Shown piece after piece: positions 12,341 to 24,005 of a stretch of 34,188 nucleotides of DNA (the first letter of the stretch is position 1; the number at the start of each line of letters is the position of its first letter). A model generated the notes under the pieces. It did no database searches, was not told the DNA's origin, and saw only the letters and a list, made by a program, of their open reading frames with translations. The DNA is from Pelargonium cotyledonis (Eukaryota; Streptophyta; Magnoliopsida; Geraniales; Geraniaceae): the NCBI GenBank assembly GCA_036897625.1, contig JAYMTA010000226.1, forward strand, positions 1-34,188, written 5' to 3'. The translations under genes and the position numbers were made by a program.

Positions 12341-12710
12341 TTTGATGAGATAACAGTTTGAGGTAGAAATGTAAATTAACCAGTAGTGATCTCAAAAGGA
12401 TCCAAACATAAAAGAGTAAAAAAGAGTAAATATCATAATCCATTGGAGACATTATCATAAGATAAACATGACTCTTTATTAAATTAAAAATAAGTACATC
12501 GGTACAAAAGAAAAACTTATTTCTACCAAGTACATAACGGACTCTTTAATTGTTGTTTGGAAACATTTTTCAAAAGTTAGAAGTAACTTTTAAACAAGTT
12601 TGTGACCATCGGAATCCACGCCCTAATCTGTGACCCGCTAGGAGTAGCTTCTAAGCAACACTCTTTACAATAATTCAACAGTATATAAAGTATGGAGTAA
12701 AATATCAGTT

Positions 12711-12845
12711 GACTGATATAACTTTATATCAGTTGCAACTTAACCAAACCAATGAAGTGATAACACCTCATTAAATTTTACTGATACCCATCCAAATAAA
12801 TTTGTGAGAGCGGAGCGACCCGTCCGGATTAATGTAACTGATAAC
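12711..12845 (-). mobile_element. MITE, partial copy of a family also at 33221-33404
   Basis: Begins gactgatataactttatatc and continues through phrases 'accaatgaagtgataacacc' and 'cccatccaaataaatttgtg', which match the reverse complement of 33221-33404 over most of its length. One terminal inverted repeat is present and the far end is degraded or lost. The family name is unknown to me. Confidence 0.6.
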
Positions 12846-13322
12846 TAAAGCCCATATTACTTTAAAGTATACCAATCTTTTTTATTTTTAGATTGTTTGG
12901 ATAGTTTCATACAATCTTTTTCATCTTAAGATTGTTTAGATAGTGTCATACACATTTCAAGTTATTTATGTGCTTACATCAGTACTACCAGTCACCTAAT
13001 TACCCCTAATAATTAAGCAAAAACCTCTAGTGAAGAGCATGACTCAAGGTCATTTTGACCTGTAGTAACAAACAAATTGCACTGATAGGGTTTGATACAA
13101 ACAGAAACAATAAGTGAATTCATATGGGTACAAGAAATTCAGATTTATAATAAAGGAATACTCCTTAATTTCTGTTGAGATATACACCGTCGAGAGTTTC
13201 AACATACAGGTACATTAACCTGAAATAGGAGCAAAGCTGAAGGTAACGACCTCATATCCTCTGCAGTGGCACAGTTCGATGTCCAATAAAATTAAGATCA
13301 GTCCACAGGGCAAAGCATACCA

Positions 13323-16300
13323 TTAAGCAATAGAAGGCATGTTTTGAGTTTCGTTTGAACTCCTTTTAAATTTGTGCTTTGACTTCTTCTCACGTTTCTT
13401 GCTCCTGCCGGGCAAGCAAATCTCATTAATCAGATCAAAAGGTAATTTAGGTGGATATTAGATAGCTATGTTGTTTAGTATAACAAGTGTATAGAAAGTA
13501 CTCGTCATGTGAACTAAGGCCCCAGCAAGATTTCAGTTTCCGGTTTATGTGCTTCAAATCCTTTTCTGTAGGGATTTTTAATTTATTAACCTGTAGCCAA
13601 CAAAGAAGGCTGAACTTAGTATATAAAGCTTATAGAGTTACATTGTGCCACCGTGACATATGTATCCTCATACACCTCTAGGTTGAGATGACATAGTTAA
13701 TTTGAAAGCCTTCGTTAGAGTTAAGACTGAAACTTTGATGGAATAAGATAAACACATACCAAAGCATTGATGCGGCTTAGAGATTCAAAAAGCTCTGAAT
13801 AGGAGTGCGTAGAATTTTGTTGAGAAATAATACTCTTCAAGTAACTGTGGAAAGGGGAAAATAAAAACTGAACATCAGAACCCCCATGTTATTCAAGTAC
13901 CAGAAACTGCTTTCATTTTGATCAAGAATGGTAAAATCCAAGTCCCATCTTTGCTCGACACATGCAATCATTATTATCATGATAGAGTTAAGTTGAACCA
14001 ATCAGAAATCAGAGTATCAAAGTAATACCCCTCGAAGTCAAGAACATTGTGATCCTCATTAGAACGACTCAGAGCAGCCAATGCCAACTGCAGCAAATAA
14101 ATAAATTAGAACGGTGAAAGAGATCCAAAGCTAATTTTGAAACCATTGACATAAGAGGTTTCCACATATATTATTATATTCAGTCCCACTAGGTTTGAAT
14201 TCTTAGAGTTGACATCACTAAATGCTGGTATTGGAGACAGCAATAAAGAATTTACAAACTTAAAACTGGAAGGACAATTTTACACCCTTTCCAGAGCTTC
14301 TACACCGACAACTTTAAGTGCTCAAGTCCAGCAACAAAAAGTGCAACCACAACACAACAATGCATGAGTAACTATACTGGTAAGGCGAGGATCAAATGCT
14401 TAAATGTTAAATAATTTATTCGACATGTATTAACAATTCAGTCCAAGAACGTCCTGAAACGGGAACAATCTGATTGGATGGAATTAAATTTCAAAAAATA
14501 TGAAAATTACATTTTATAACAGAACTTTTTTGAAAGAAATAAGGTATAGTAAAGTAAATAGATTGAGAAATAATGAATACAATTGGACCTAAGTAACAAC
14601 TTTTTTTAGAAAAATTAAGTTTCTGAAATATAAATAATTCAGTCTGGACAAATTTGGACTGGGACCGGACCAAAGACCAACCTTGTTGGGTTCAAAAATT
14701 CGATAATTAGCAGCAGTTTTAGAAAAAACTTTAGTTGATAGTAGATGAGAACACTTTATATAGGATATACAGTGGTTGACAAATATTCCTTGCCTAATAT
14801 ATGAAAGGATATAGGCTTAAACTAAGAGCCTAATAAAAGGAGGTAAATTAAGAAATCCCGTAAATTAAGGGATCCTAAATATCTCAACATATACACTAAA
14901 ACTCAAGTGTCTATTTGTGTTTGCAAAAACTACTAAGAATTTTTTTTTTTTTTTTTTAAAAGGCTCCAATGACCAAAAGTGGAAAATGCACCCCTAAACT
15001 ACAACTGGCAAATCTGATAAGCACTACGTAATGGCATGTTTGTAGGAGTTCAGCGACGCCGTCAAGGGGATAAACCAACAAAAGCTTCCTAATCTCAATA
15101 TCGGGCAGAATCTGTAAAATGCTCCTAGAAAACAGTCTAGGTCGAACATACCCCATAACACTTATAACTAGGACAACAAGGGAGCACACTCCAGATTTTA
15201 GGATTTTGTGTGTACTTATCAAAGGAGTTCAGCGACGCCGTCAAGGGGATAAACCAACAAGAGCTTCCTAATCTCAATATCGGGCAGAATCTGCAAAATG
15301 CTCCTAGAAAACAGTCTAGGTCGAGCATACCCCATAACACTTATAACTAGGACAACAAGGGAGCACACTCCAGATTTTAGGATTTTGTGTGTACATATCA
15401 AAGAAGATTTGTCTGCCAGTATGTGTATGAGTTGAGTTTGTAAAGATGATTATTTAGAAAATTTGTGGATATTTTATGGGCACGGTTGTCGGTGCCTAGA
15501 AGGGAAAAGTACAGTAGAAACTCAAGGCTTTAATACAAAGTAGAAAAGAAAAAAGGAGAATGTAATTTTTTTTTTGTCTTTGATCATAGGGGAGAAGTGG
15601 AGAACCCTTTATATAGGGTATACATGAGCTGAAAAATAACTTGACTAGTACATGAAATGAAATAAGGTTAGACTAAGCACTATTTATCGCCTTGTTGGGT
15701 TCTAACATATATCCCCAATTCAATTCATAAAAATTAATTTTGGTACAGTAAGCAATAAAGGAAATGAGATGGGGATGAAGGCAGGATATAATAGGTTGAA
15801 ACTTGAAAGTTCAAAAGCCCATACAAATAAAACCGGAGACATTTCACATGTTTATGGAACCTATAAGCCATTTCCAGTTCCATACACCATTCAAAAACTT
15901 CATATAGAAAGCACTGAAGAACAGGAAAAGAAAGGAAAAGTACAAATGCAAAACAAAATTGGAACAATGGAAACTACCTGCCCAGGAGGGAATAAAAGTG
16001 GTGCTTCAGTAAGCATGATTCTATCAATCAAAGATATTGCACCCTCCTACAAAATATTGAAACATAAGATTAGTATGCAGATAGAAGGAGATATGATACC
16101 CATACAACTAATATATAATGGTATGAACAGATACCTTTAGCGATTGAAGTTGGTCATTATCTGCTTGGCAGAACTCCTAGAGAATTTACAACAAACCAAA
16201 TGCTATATGAGAAAAAAAAATCAGCATAACATTACATTAAGACCAAACATGTAATTTATCAATCATATATCCAAAAGGAAGGGATTTCTTGTACATTAGC

Positions 16301-18470
16301 AACGAGTAATCTACATGAAGAGACCACAGTTACCTCCATATCATTGATAAAACCTTCAACTGATCGATATGGTGCATACACAATAAGATCGAATTCCAAA
16401 CTCTGCAAATAAAGGAGCCACAATTAAAAAAAAAAGGAAAGAAACAGAAGAAAGGAAAGAAGAGAAAAATGATACACATATGAGGCATATCCATGCCTGA
16501 TAAACTATCATCTCATTATTGAGAATCATGTGATGGTCCTGTGAGATCCCCTTACCAAGCTCCTCTGCTGACACATGATTTTCTTCTATTTTACAAGCTA
16601 CATAAACGCAGGTTAACCTGTGCACACAACTCATTTAGAGTATGTTAATATGTAAACAAACAACAAATTAAATTCATAAGTTCATAAAAAAAAGACCAAG
16701 TATCAAATGGAAAAGAGCAAAATATAACAAAGTAAGAGCACAATATTCACTTAAATGAAACAAGACAACTAATAGTAACAGCCCTTACACAAACTCACCC
16801 ATGGAGAAAAAAATTATTCAGAAAAAATAATTACATATGTACACAATGAATACAGCTTTTTCAGTAAGCAAAAGAAAGCCATAAGTTTGACTAACCTGCA
16901 CAAATTTTTACTTTTTTACCTATATTAATTTTCACCCAGTTTGCGCACTCCAAGAGAATATATTTGGTCTCAACGATTCAAATGCACTTGGAATTTCAGA
17001 TTGTTTCCAACCTATGTCTTGTCTACCCAGTAATTCCAAATACAGACAATGTTCTAATGAACTGACAGTCTTTTTGTTTTTGTACTAGTATAAATTGCTT
17101 GCCTACTTTAGCACATACATATGACAGATGAAATCAAGGAACTAATCTTACATTATGTTTTTTGGATGATGTTCCATTATAGACCATTGCAGATAAAATC
17201 TTTTGAAGTATATGAGAGCAGTTGCCTACAAAACATGAAACAATCACAAAAGGGTTTGTAAAAAAAAAATATGAACATATTCTTCATCCTTTATGCACTC
17301 TTCTTTAGTTCTGAGAGAGAACCACATACCTGGATTTTATGAGGGAAGTGAAAGTTTCTACAAACTTCTTGGAGTTTGACCTCAAAAAATACTCGCATAT
17401 ACTGTTCTTCTTCAATATTAAGGGATTTTTGACGAGAATGCTTTTCAGCTGACAATAACAGTGACACATCAAAAATATATTATAAATTTTGAGCAGAGGA
17501 AACAATGCAAAAATACATAATCAAGAAATTATGAACAAATTTAACAATGATGCTAAAAGAACATGTCATTCATAAAAAAGTAAATACCATTATCTTTGGC
17601 ATTATTTTGAGGTTTAGGGTAAGATAGTGATCCATCAATATCTACTTCCATTAGCGTCGCGCCATACTTCATAACACATCAGTTAGTTAGTTAGCAACAA
17701 GAAGTATAGCAAACATCTTCAACAAGCAAAATATTCTGCAGATAAATAAGACTTTGTAATCCTAGAAAGAATGGTCGGTTGAAGAGGTCACCCATCAATA
17801 AGTAATGGCTCTTTATAGGGATGTAAATGAGACTCAATAAGATCAGCTTCTATAAAAATAACAAACCAAAAGAAAAGAAGAAGATAGTTGCTCATCACCT
17901 ATTTCCCAAATCAATGGTATAACATTTTTGAAATAAGTAGATAAAAGTAACATAGTTAAGTAATAAAATAAAAAAAAAAACATGTTTTCATGATAAATAA
18001 AGCTTCATCATCATGTACAATGATTCTATATCATTAGTTATTTTTGGAACCTCACACATTACCCATGAGTAATAATACAGATGGTACAAACTCAAGTTAA
18101 TTTGCACTAAAGCAGCTCACTTGAAAATTGGATAAAGAATTACAGCAAAGTCTATAGAAAAATGGAATCAAAGCCCTCAAGAATACCTTCTCCAGAACCT
18201 GTATGGCTCTTTGATTCGCAGATTTGTACTTTTCAACCTACACAATACCAAAACAAAACAATGTTCTTAAAAAAACAACAACAATAAACAATCCACTTTT
18301 CAAAATTCTCTCATTTTCATAATCATTTGCATTACTTTTCCTCCAGATTTTCAGATTCGAAAAAACGAATTCCAAGAACCAAACAATAAATAGAAAAACG
18401 AAAGAAGTACCAAATCTTGAGGAGTGAAGACCCACTTGACTCGGTGAGTCGAGGTCTGGAAATCGGCCAT
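13323..18470 (-). CDS. CYCH1: cyclin H, regulatory subunit of CDK-activating kinase/TFIIH
   Basis: Thirteen exons on the minus strand: 18470-18411, 18237-18187, 17666-17588, 17448-17330, 17225-17152, 16617-16497, 16402-16334, 16176-16135, 16046-15978, 14087-14029, 13844-13760, 13590-13502, 13404-13323. They join without a frame break to 332 aa, close to the 336 aa I recall for Arabidopsis CYCH;1. The start [17 protein letters not shown], the cyclin-box core [20 protein letters not shown] near residues 128-145, the block [18 protein letters not shown] and the basic tail [19 protein letters not shown] all fit that family. Cyclin H binds CDKD kinases, which phosphorylate cell-cycle CDKs and, within TFIIH, the RNA polymerase II C-terminal domain. 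Exon 6 uses a GC donor (CAG|gcatgg). The 1.9-kb intron 14088-15977 carries repeat insertions. Gene looks intact. Confidence 0.95.
14940..14957. repeat. poly-T run of 18
   Basis: Homopolymer in the cyclin H intron, shortly before the 179-bp tandem repeat. It could be the A-tail of an insertion on the minus strand or simple slippage. Confidence 0.8.
15044..15401. repeat. 179-bp tandem duplication in a cyclin H intron
   Basis: Two adjacent copies, 15044-15222 and 15223-15401, both starting aggagttcagcgacgccgtc. By eye they differ at about four positions, so the duplication is young. The unit is locally GC-richer than the intron around it and keeps an open minus-strand frame across most of each copy (for example [20 protein letters not shown]), though I recognise no protein. 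Confidence 0.9.
16403..16496 (-). other. GC-AG intron in cyclin H
   Basis: The 94-nt intron after exon 6 starts gcatgg, not gt, and ends ttgcag. The protein on both sides (VYQ then [12 protein letters not shown]) is contiguous in known plant cyclin H, and no GT donor nearby keeps the frame. GC-AG introns are a known minority class, and CAG before the GC fits their usual stronger exon-side match. Confidence 0.85.
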
Positions 18471-18667
18471 GGCGACCGCCCTTGGAAATTTTGAATCAGA
18501 GTAGAGTGATTGATTTGAAGGGACTATTGGGGTTCTGTCTCGGTGCCCTAGGGCATTTTCGTAATTGCCAATAATAAAAAAAATTCGATTATAAGCGACA
18601 TGTCGTATTGTCGTTCAAGTTCCGATGGAGAGGACACTATGTCGTTTAGTGAGCACATGACGTAGTT

Positions 18668-19031
18668 TCATTTAATTGCATGAAAAGTCATCTCCATCTC
18701 TTGCGTTTTGTGTGTGTTGTTTCTGCCCTAGAAAAAGGTGTTGAAACCCCCTTAGACCGATTCGACATTTAGTCCAAACTAAAGTGGCATCATTTAATTG
18801 CATGAAAAGTAATCTCCATCTCTTGTGTTTTGTGTGTGTTGTTTCCGTCCTAGAAAAAGGCGTTGAAACTCCCTTAGACCGTTCGACACTAAGTCCAAAC
18901 TAAAGCGGCCTCATTTAATTGCATGAAAAGTCATCTCCATCTCTTGCGTTTTGTGTGTGTTGTTTCTGCCCTAGAAAAAGGTGTTAAAACTCAGTTAGAC
19001 AGTTCGGCACTTAGTCCAAACTAAAGTGGCC
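18668..19031. repeat. threefold 121/122-bp tandem repeat upstream of cyclin H
   Basis: Three head-to-tail copies start at 18668, 18790 and 18911, each opening tcatttaattgcatgaaaag and containing 'gttttgtgtgtgttgtttc'. Copies differ at several positions. The array begins about 200 bp upstream of the cyclin H ATG, so it may lie within or beside the promoter. Confidence 0.9.
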
Positions 19032-19038
19032 TCACACC

Positions 19039-19343
19039 TGCAAAAACGTTAGCAAACAAGGGATGGAAATAAGACACACTTCTATTATACAAAATAGATT
19101 TCAAAGAGCTTTGCCCTCCCCTATTTATACAAAAGGCATGGCTAAATGGATGGCTGAGATTAAAAACACTGAAGCACTATGGATGGCTAGGATTAAGTAT
19201 ATAGAGTCTCTCCAAAGTTCTGCAAGGCTCTATAGAGTTCCTAAGAATGCTGGAAACTAGAGGATGGGCTGGGCTTGGGCGGATTGGCTAAGATGAGCCC
19301 AAGACTTGGGCAGATTGGGCCCAAAAGTATGCTGGCCGCAACA
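19039..19343 (-). mobile_element. candidate solo LTR or LTR fragment
   Basis: Read on the minus strand, the segment starts TGTTGCGGCC and ends TTTTTGCA, the TG...CA form of LTRs, and has a TATA-like tataaataggg about two thirds along, as LTR promoters do. No 5-bp flanking duplication was found and no internal region is attached, so it may be a trimmed or misjudged piece. Probably old. Confidence 0.3.
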
Positions 19344-20380
19344 TTCTGTTTTTTTCTTTTCTCTGGTCACTTTCTCAGCAACCAAACAGCGTTTGTTAGT
19401 TTCCGCAACGAGCTTAGTTTCAGAATTGCGTGTTGTGGTCTCTGCGTCGAGTATATTGATTCTTGAATCGTTGGTGTAAGTGAGGAAAAAATGGATTAAT
19501 CAATTTTAAGAACTTTTTAAAAAGGAAAATTTGTCTTACTTCTCTTTGGATGCCGGGAAAATTTTACTTGGGGAAAAGAGGAATCGAATCTCATGCTCTC
19601 AACTTTCCTTCGCTGTTTGTGTTTGATGATGCGTTGCTCTCTCTTAGCCGCTAAAAACCTTTGTTTGGTTGCCGAGAAAAAGGGGTTCTAGGAAAGAAAA
19701 TTTCCATTCCTCAGTTCCTAGTCTTAGATGTTTTTCGATGATGCTATTATTTTTGTTTTCCCTTCTTCTTGTTCCCATGGTTACTATCTGTTTGCCTACG
19801 TAGGAAATGGAGGGAAAGGAAAGTAGAAGGCACACTAATATTTAATTCTTAAGCCACAAATTTTTCTACTCGGATTTGGTTACTATTAGTAGGAGATTTT
19901 TGTGTTCCTCATTTCAGTTTCATGGACAATTCTGCATTTTAAGGAAGATAGGAATATAAACCAACTTTTGTATGTGTTATGCTTTATGTTGTTTTTGTTT
20001 TAGATAGGAAATATGAACTATAACCAAACTGGATTACTGTATCAGGCTTAATCAGAGAACAACCTGGGCTCCAGGATCCTTAAATGTTTGAAAAACCTTA
20101 TGATTGGAATGTAGTCGCACTTGTTCCCATCTTATTTCCATCAACCCGATTGTATGAGTGGAAACTAAGCATTTTTTTAGTAACTAATCATATGAAGGTT
20201 TTTTTGCTTTTGCTGTGATTAGAATAAAAAGATGGATGGCTGTATGTCACTGTTTCAATGCTTGCTTTTCTAGTTTTGGGAGGAGATACATAGATAACAC
20301 TACTTTGATATGGGACATATGTTTGACCCTTGCCTTTTGTATTTGTTTGTATTTGAAATTTAAAATTGAAGAACATAGAC

Positions 20381-23300
20381 ATGACGCAGAGATCCATAGC
20401 AGTAGAGGAAGGAATAATGATGCTGGAACAGGCTATTGTGAAGGCTAAGAAGATTGTTGAAGGATACCCAGAAACAAAGTTCTCTGCAGAAGAATATATG
20501 AAATCCTACGAGTATCCTTTGTTAGCCATAGAAGCCTTAAGTTGTATAAGCTCTCAATCTATCTTCATTTATTTTCTATGGAAACTTACACATCCTCTAA
20601 TATGATTGTAAATGTATAACCTTCACTCTTATGGTAGATGTGTTTATAGCTTGAGTGTTTCCAATCCTGGACTCGATGCGTGGCTTTGTGAAAAATTTAA
20701 GAATAGCTTGGAAGAGAGCATCATGTCCACAGTGAGTATTAAATATTATGTCTTCATTTCATATTATAACTGGATATTGTTATCTGAAATTGTGCTTGGT
20801 TTGCCTTCAAAGGCATTATTCTTTCTTCGTACTGAAAACAATGTTGCTAGTGCTCTTGAGATATTTGTCAGGTCCTGATAGAGTGTGTGATGTAAGTATA
20901 TTCTATCGTAATTTTTGTTGGAAATCTATGTATATGTTGACCCATCGAATGTATAACAACAACGAAGTCTATACATCAGCTATTGTGCTGGTTATTAAAA
21001 TCTCAGAATTGAGCCGGTGACAGTTTTCATAGTCTATCCAGTATGTTGGAAATTAACCCTCTTTTTATGCAGTTCTTCCAAATTTGCATCCAAGTAGCTA
21101 TATTCGCTGATATGTCTCACAGTCACAACTAGTTTGTAATTTATGTTTAGCTTAAAAATGAGTATTCGTGTCAGTCATTCTATCCGTAAGCATTCTAATC
21201 TTGTTAATATCTGGCCACTTTTTGCTGCAGTCTAGTACTCCCCTTATGCCTCTGCTTTTAACCCTCTCTCATCAAGGGGGTGGCAAGAGCCTACTATACT
21301 CAGACCGTTTTCTCTGAGCAGGATATGACACCTTGTGGTAGTAATTCATAGCTTACCATGCTGAGACAAAATGGTCAATTGATGGTCTAAATTTAGTTGA
21401 TCAACTACTCGAAAGGAGGTTTTTCTGAACATGCCAACACTTTTGATATTCTACTGTATATAAAAATGACATTTAACGTCCTGATTGAAATTAAAATTTT
21501 GAAATCATAATGTATGGAACTTTTTTGGTAACTTCACATCACTAAAAATGCACAATCTTCTATGCCATTAACTGATTAATGGTCATTATGTTCTCACAAT
21601 GGTACGAGGTTAATGCACAAATATTGATGCTATTAGCCTCTTACAAACCACCATTGTGGATACATTTATGTGTCACTGGCGAACTTATCATATTCCACTA
21701 GAGAACAAAATCCAATTTGAGTACAAAAATAAAAATTAGAGAGAAGAACAAAAAGCAGTGGTGGTACTCTGTCTCCTGGCTTCCTTTTTAGCTCTATTTT
21801 TGATAAACTGATTTAGATATGCTATTCTCTTGTGTTTTCCTATTAGAAGTGGTATTCTTAGTATTTAATTATGTCCCCCCTCTCCCATCCTTTCCAGTCT
21901 CATATTGTATTGCATAGTATCAACTATTTAGGGTTGACGGGCTAGGTTGTCTTGTGTATTTTGATTGAGGGATAACAATATTAAGTGCTAGGTAGTTCAT
22001 AATTTCCATATCAAGAAAAAAAAATCTGCATTTGATTCCCTTGTAAGTTGTAACTTGTTAGTGTGATTGTACGGAGTAGTTCATTAGTTCTCTTAATAAT
22101 TCTCATTAATTTTTTTCCTTTTTTATTTTATCTTATTTTTACTCTCAGGTACTGCCATCTTTACAGGAAAAAAGCAACACAGCTTTGTTGAGAGAACTTG
22201 TGCAAATGTGGTCAAATTACAAGAAGATGGCTAGGCTTTTGTCTAGATTTTTTGAGTACCTTGAACGCTATTTCATCCCTCGACACAATGGCTATCTTTC
22301 ACTTGCTTCCATTTCAGTTCAGCGCTTTCAGGATCTAGTAAGTGGTATATGTAGCTCTGATATTGGATTTTCCATCTCTTGATTGTCCTGCATAGTTTTA
22401 ACTTTATTTGCTTCATCTCTTTAGTTCCGCTCTTAATTATTGGATCTTTCTGGTTTGGTTTTGACTTTGCTATAAATTTCAGGTTTTGAATGATCAGTTG
22501 TATTCTAAAATCCAGACTGCTGCAATTTTGTTGGTGAGTTGGCATGACTAATGTGGTATATAAATTTACTATTCTTACTCTAGGACCTAGGTTTTACCCA
22601 AACTTGCTTGCAGATTAACCAGGAGCGTCAAGGAGAGCAGGTTGATCGTACTCTCATAAAAGATGTCGTAGAAGTCTTCATGGAAATTGACGAACATCGA
22701 AAAACCACTTATTATAAACACTTTGAGTGCGCCGTGCTTGCTGATACTTCTGCTTACTATTCTCGATTAGCTTCAGAGTGGCTTTTGTCTGATTCATTTG
22801 CTGATTACAGTCTAAAGGTGTTTAATTCTCAGTTTTTGTAAATCAATGATCATTAATTCAATTCCATTTTTGTTTTTCATTTTTTCTTGATCTGTGGATG
22901 GCCACATGGTGATTATCATCCAATATAATCATTGATGGATTACCATTAATGTTTTTCTGTACATTTCAGGTTCAATGGTGCTTGGATCAGGAGAAAGAAA
23001 GGGCCAGTCGCTGCTTACATAGTAGCTCAGAAGAGAAGTTACTAACGGTACAGTAATTTTCAAATTTAAGAGTCTTTTCTTACATAAAATGACTGGATTA
23101 CCAGTATATCTCTTTCACTACTACTATGGACTTCCACATGTAATTGACCATGTACATGTGCCAGTTCATCACTTGAAATGTGGTTCTGCATTTAGCAACG
23201 AGCTAGTCTTAGTCTTTTGGAAGATATTCGCATCATTTTGAAATTTATCTGGTTGACAAAGAAAGTTACTCGTCGTCATTGCCTGTGAGAGATTCTCAAG

Positions 23301-23713
23301 ATATTGGTAGTTAACTCATTTTGTGCTGATTTGGATTCCCATGTTAGGTGGTGAGATGGGAAATGATAGATAACAGAACAGGGCAGCTGATCCAAAAGCA
23401 AAAAGCCGAGACTTCTGGCCTGATGACAGATTATCAGGTTTGGATAGACTCTCCTAACTAATTTCACTTTATCACCATTGCACATTTATTTTATACCTTA
23501 TAAAGAAATCATATCCTGGTTTTTGGCATCCATGTTTACATTTTCTTGATCACAGCAATGCATTATGATTTTTGGGTGTAGAAAATAGTGTCAAAATGCA
23601 GCAACATGTCCCTAGCAATGGAAGCTCAGCGGCTGAATAGTGGTGACAAAGAGGGAATTTTATTTTGTCGTTCCATATTAAAAAAACTATTACTATATTT
23701 TACCAATTCTTAA
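20381..23713 (+). CDS. cullin-1-like protein, N-terminal half only
   Basis: Eight exons: 20381-20511, 20638-20731, 22149-22337, 22483-22533, 22614-22817, 22970-23047, 23348-23437, 23582-23713. All use GT-AG sites and join in frame to 322 aa. The sequence follows plant CUL1: VEEGIMMLEQAIVKAKKIVE, EEYMKSYECVYSL, the near-diagnostic LLRELVQMWSNYKKMARLLS and RFFEYLERYF, INQERQGEQVDRTLIKDVVE, DTSAYYSRLASEWL and CLHSSSEEKLLT. These are the first cullin repeats, which bind SKP1/F-box adaptors. The protein stops where CUL1 continues with its third repeat, and the C-terminal domain that binds RBX1 and carries the NEDD8 site is absent; normal cullins are about 740 aa. The last exon (KIVSKCSNMSLAMEAQ onward) only faintly recalls cullin. 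No stop lies inside the exons, so it may be expressed, perhaps as a competitor of CUL1 for adaptors (inference), or be a recent truncated duplicate. The first ATG precedes the family's usual start by only a few residues. Confidence 0.8.
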
Positions 23714-24005
23714 AACAAAGATTTCTCATTTGATCCATGTTTTATTTTTCTTCAAAATAATTTTGAGGAAGATGGGTTCAAGGTAAGTGAACAAATATTT
23801 GCAACTTATAGAATTTGTAGCTATTGCCTATTGGTGGTTCAACTATTGATTCATTGAGTCTAGTATTTGCACCTATTTGGGTTCAACTATTGATTTCAGT
23901 ATTTGCACTATGTTGTTTTCAACTTATGTACTAAAGTTTGTTATCACATTTATAACTTGATTGAGCTGGATCTCTCTGGCGAATACAACGTCATGTGATG
24001 GACGT
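23714..24005. other. short gap between convergent genes
   Basis: AT-rich 3' flank shared by the cullin-like gene and the RING-H2 gene. It contains a short imperfect direct repeat, 'caactattgatt' near 23838 and 23885. No gene is visible. Confidence 0.6.

Larger units (their letters stand above)
14681..15718 (-). mobile_element. possible LTR-element remnant inside a cyclin H intron
   Basis: Both ends of this stretch carry the phrase ccttgttgggttc (14681 and 15689) and, nearby, a TATA-like phrase related to 'tatataaagtgttctc' on the minus strand (about 14750-14775 and 15598-15625). This resembles two diverged terminal repeats of a small non-coding LTR-type element around the 179-bp tandem repeat. 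No coding domains are seen. Family and boundaries are uncertain; the divergence of the two ends suggests an old copy. Confidence 0.25.
18471..20380. other. intergenic region between divergent cyclin H and cullin-like genes
   Basis: About 1.9 kb separates the two start codons. It holds the cyclin H promoter side, a threefold tandem repeat, an LTR-like piece, and AT-rich DNA before the cullin-like gene. No further gene was recognised; the frames at 19063-19466 fall in the repeat-derived part. Confidence 0.6.

Noticed and set aside
14956-15401. Overlapping minus-strand frames of 60-88 codons
   Set aside because: They come from the 179-bp tandem repeat in an intron and repeat each other; not an independent gene.
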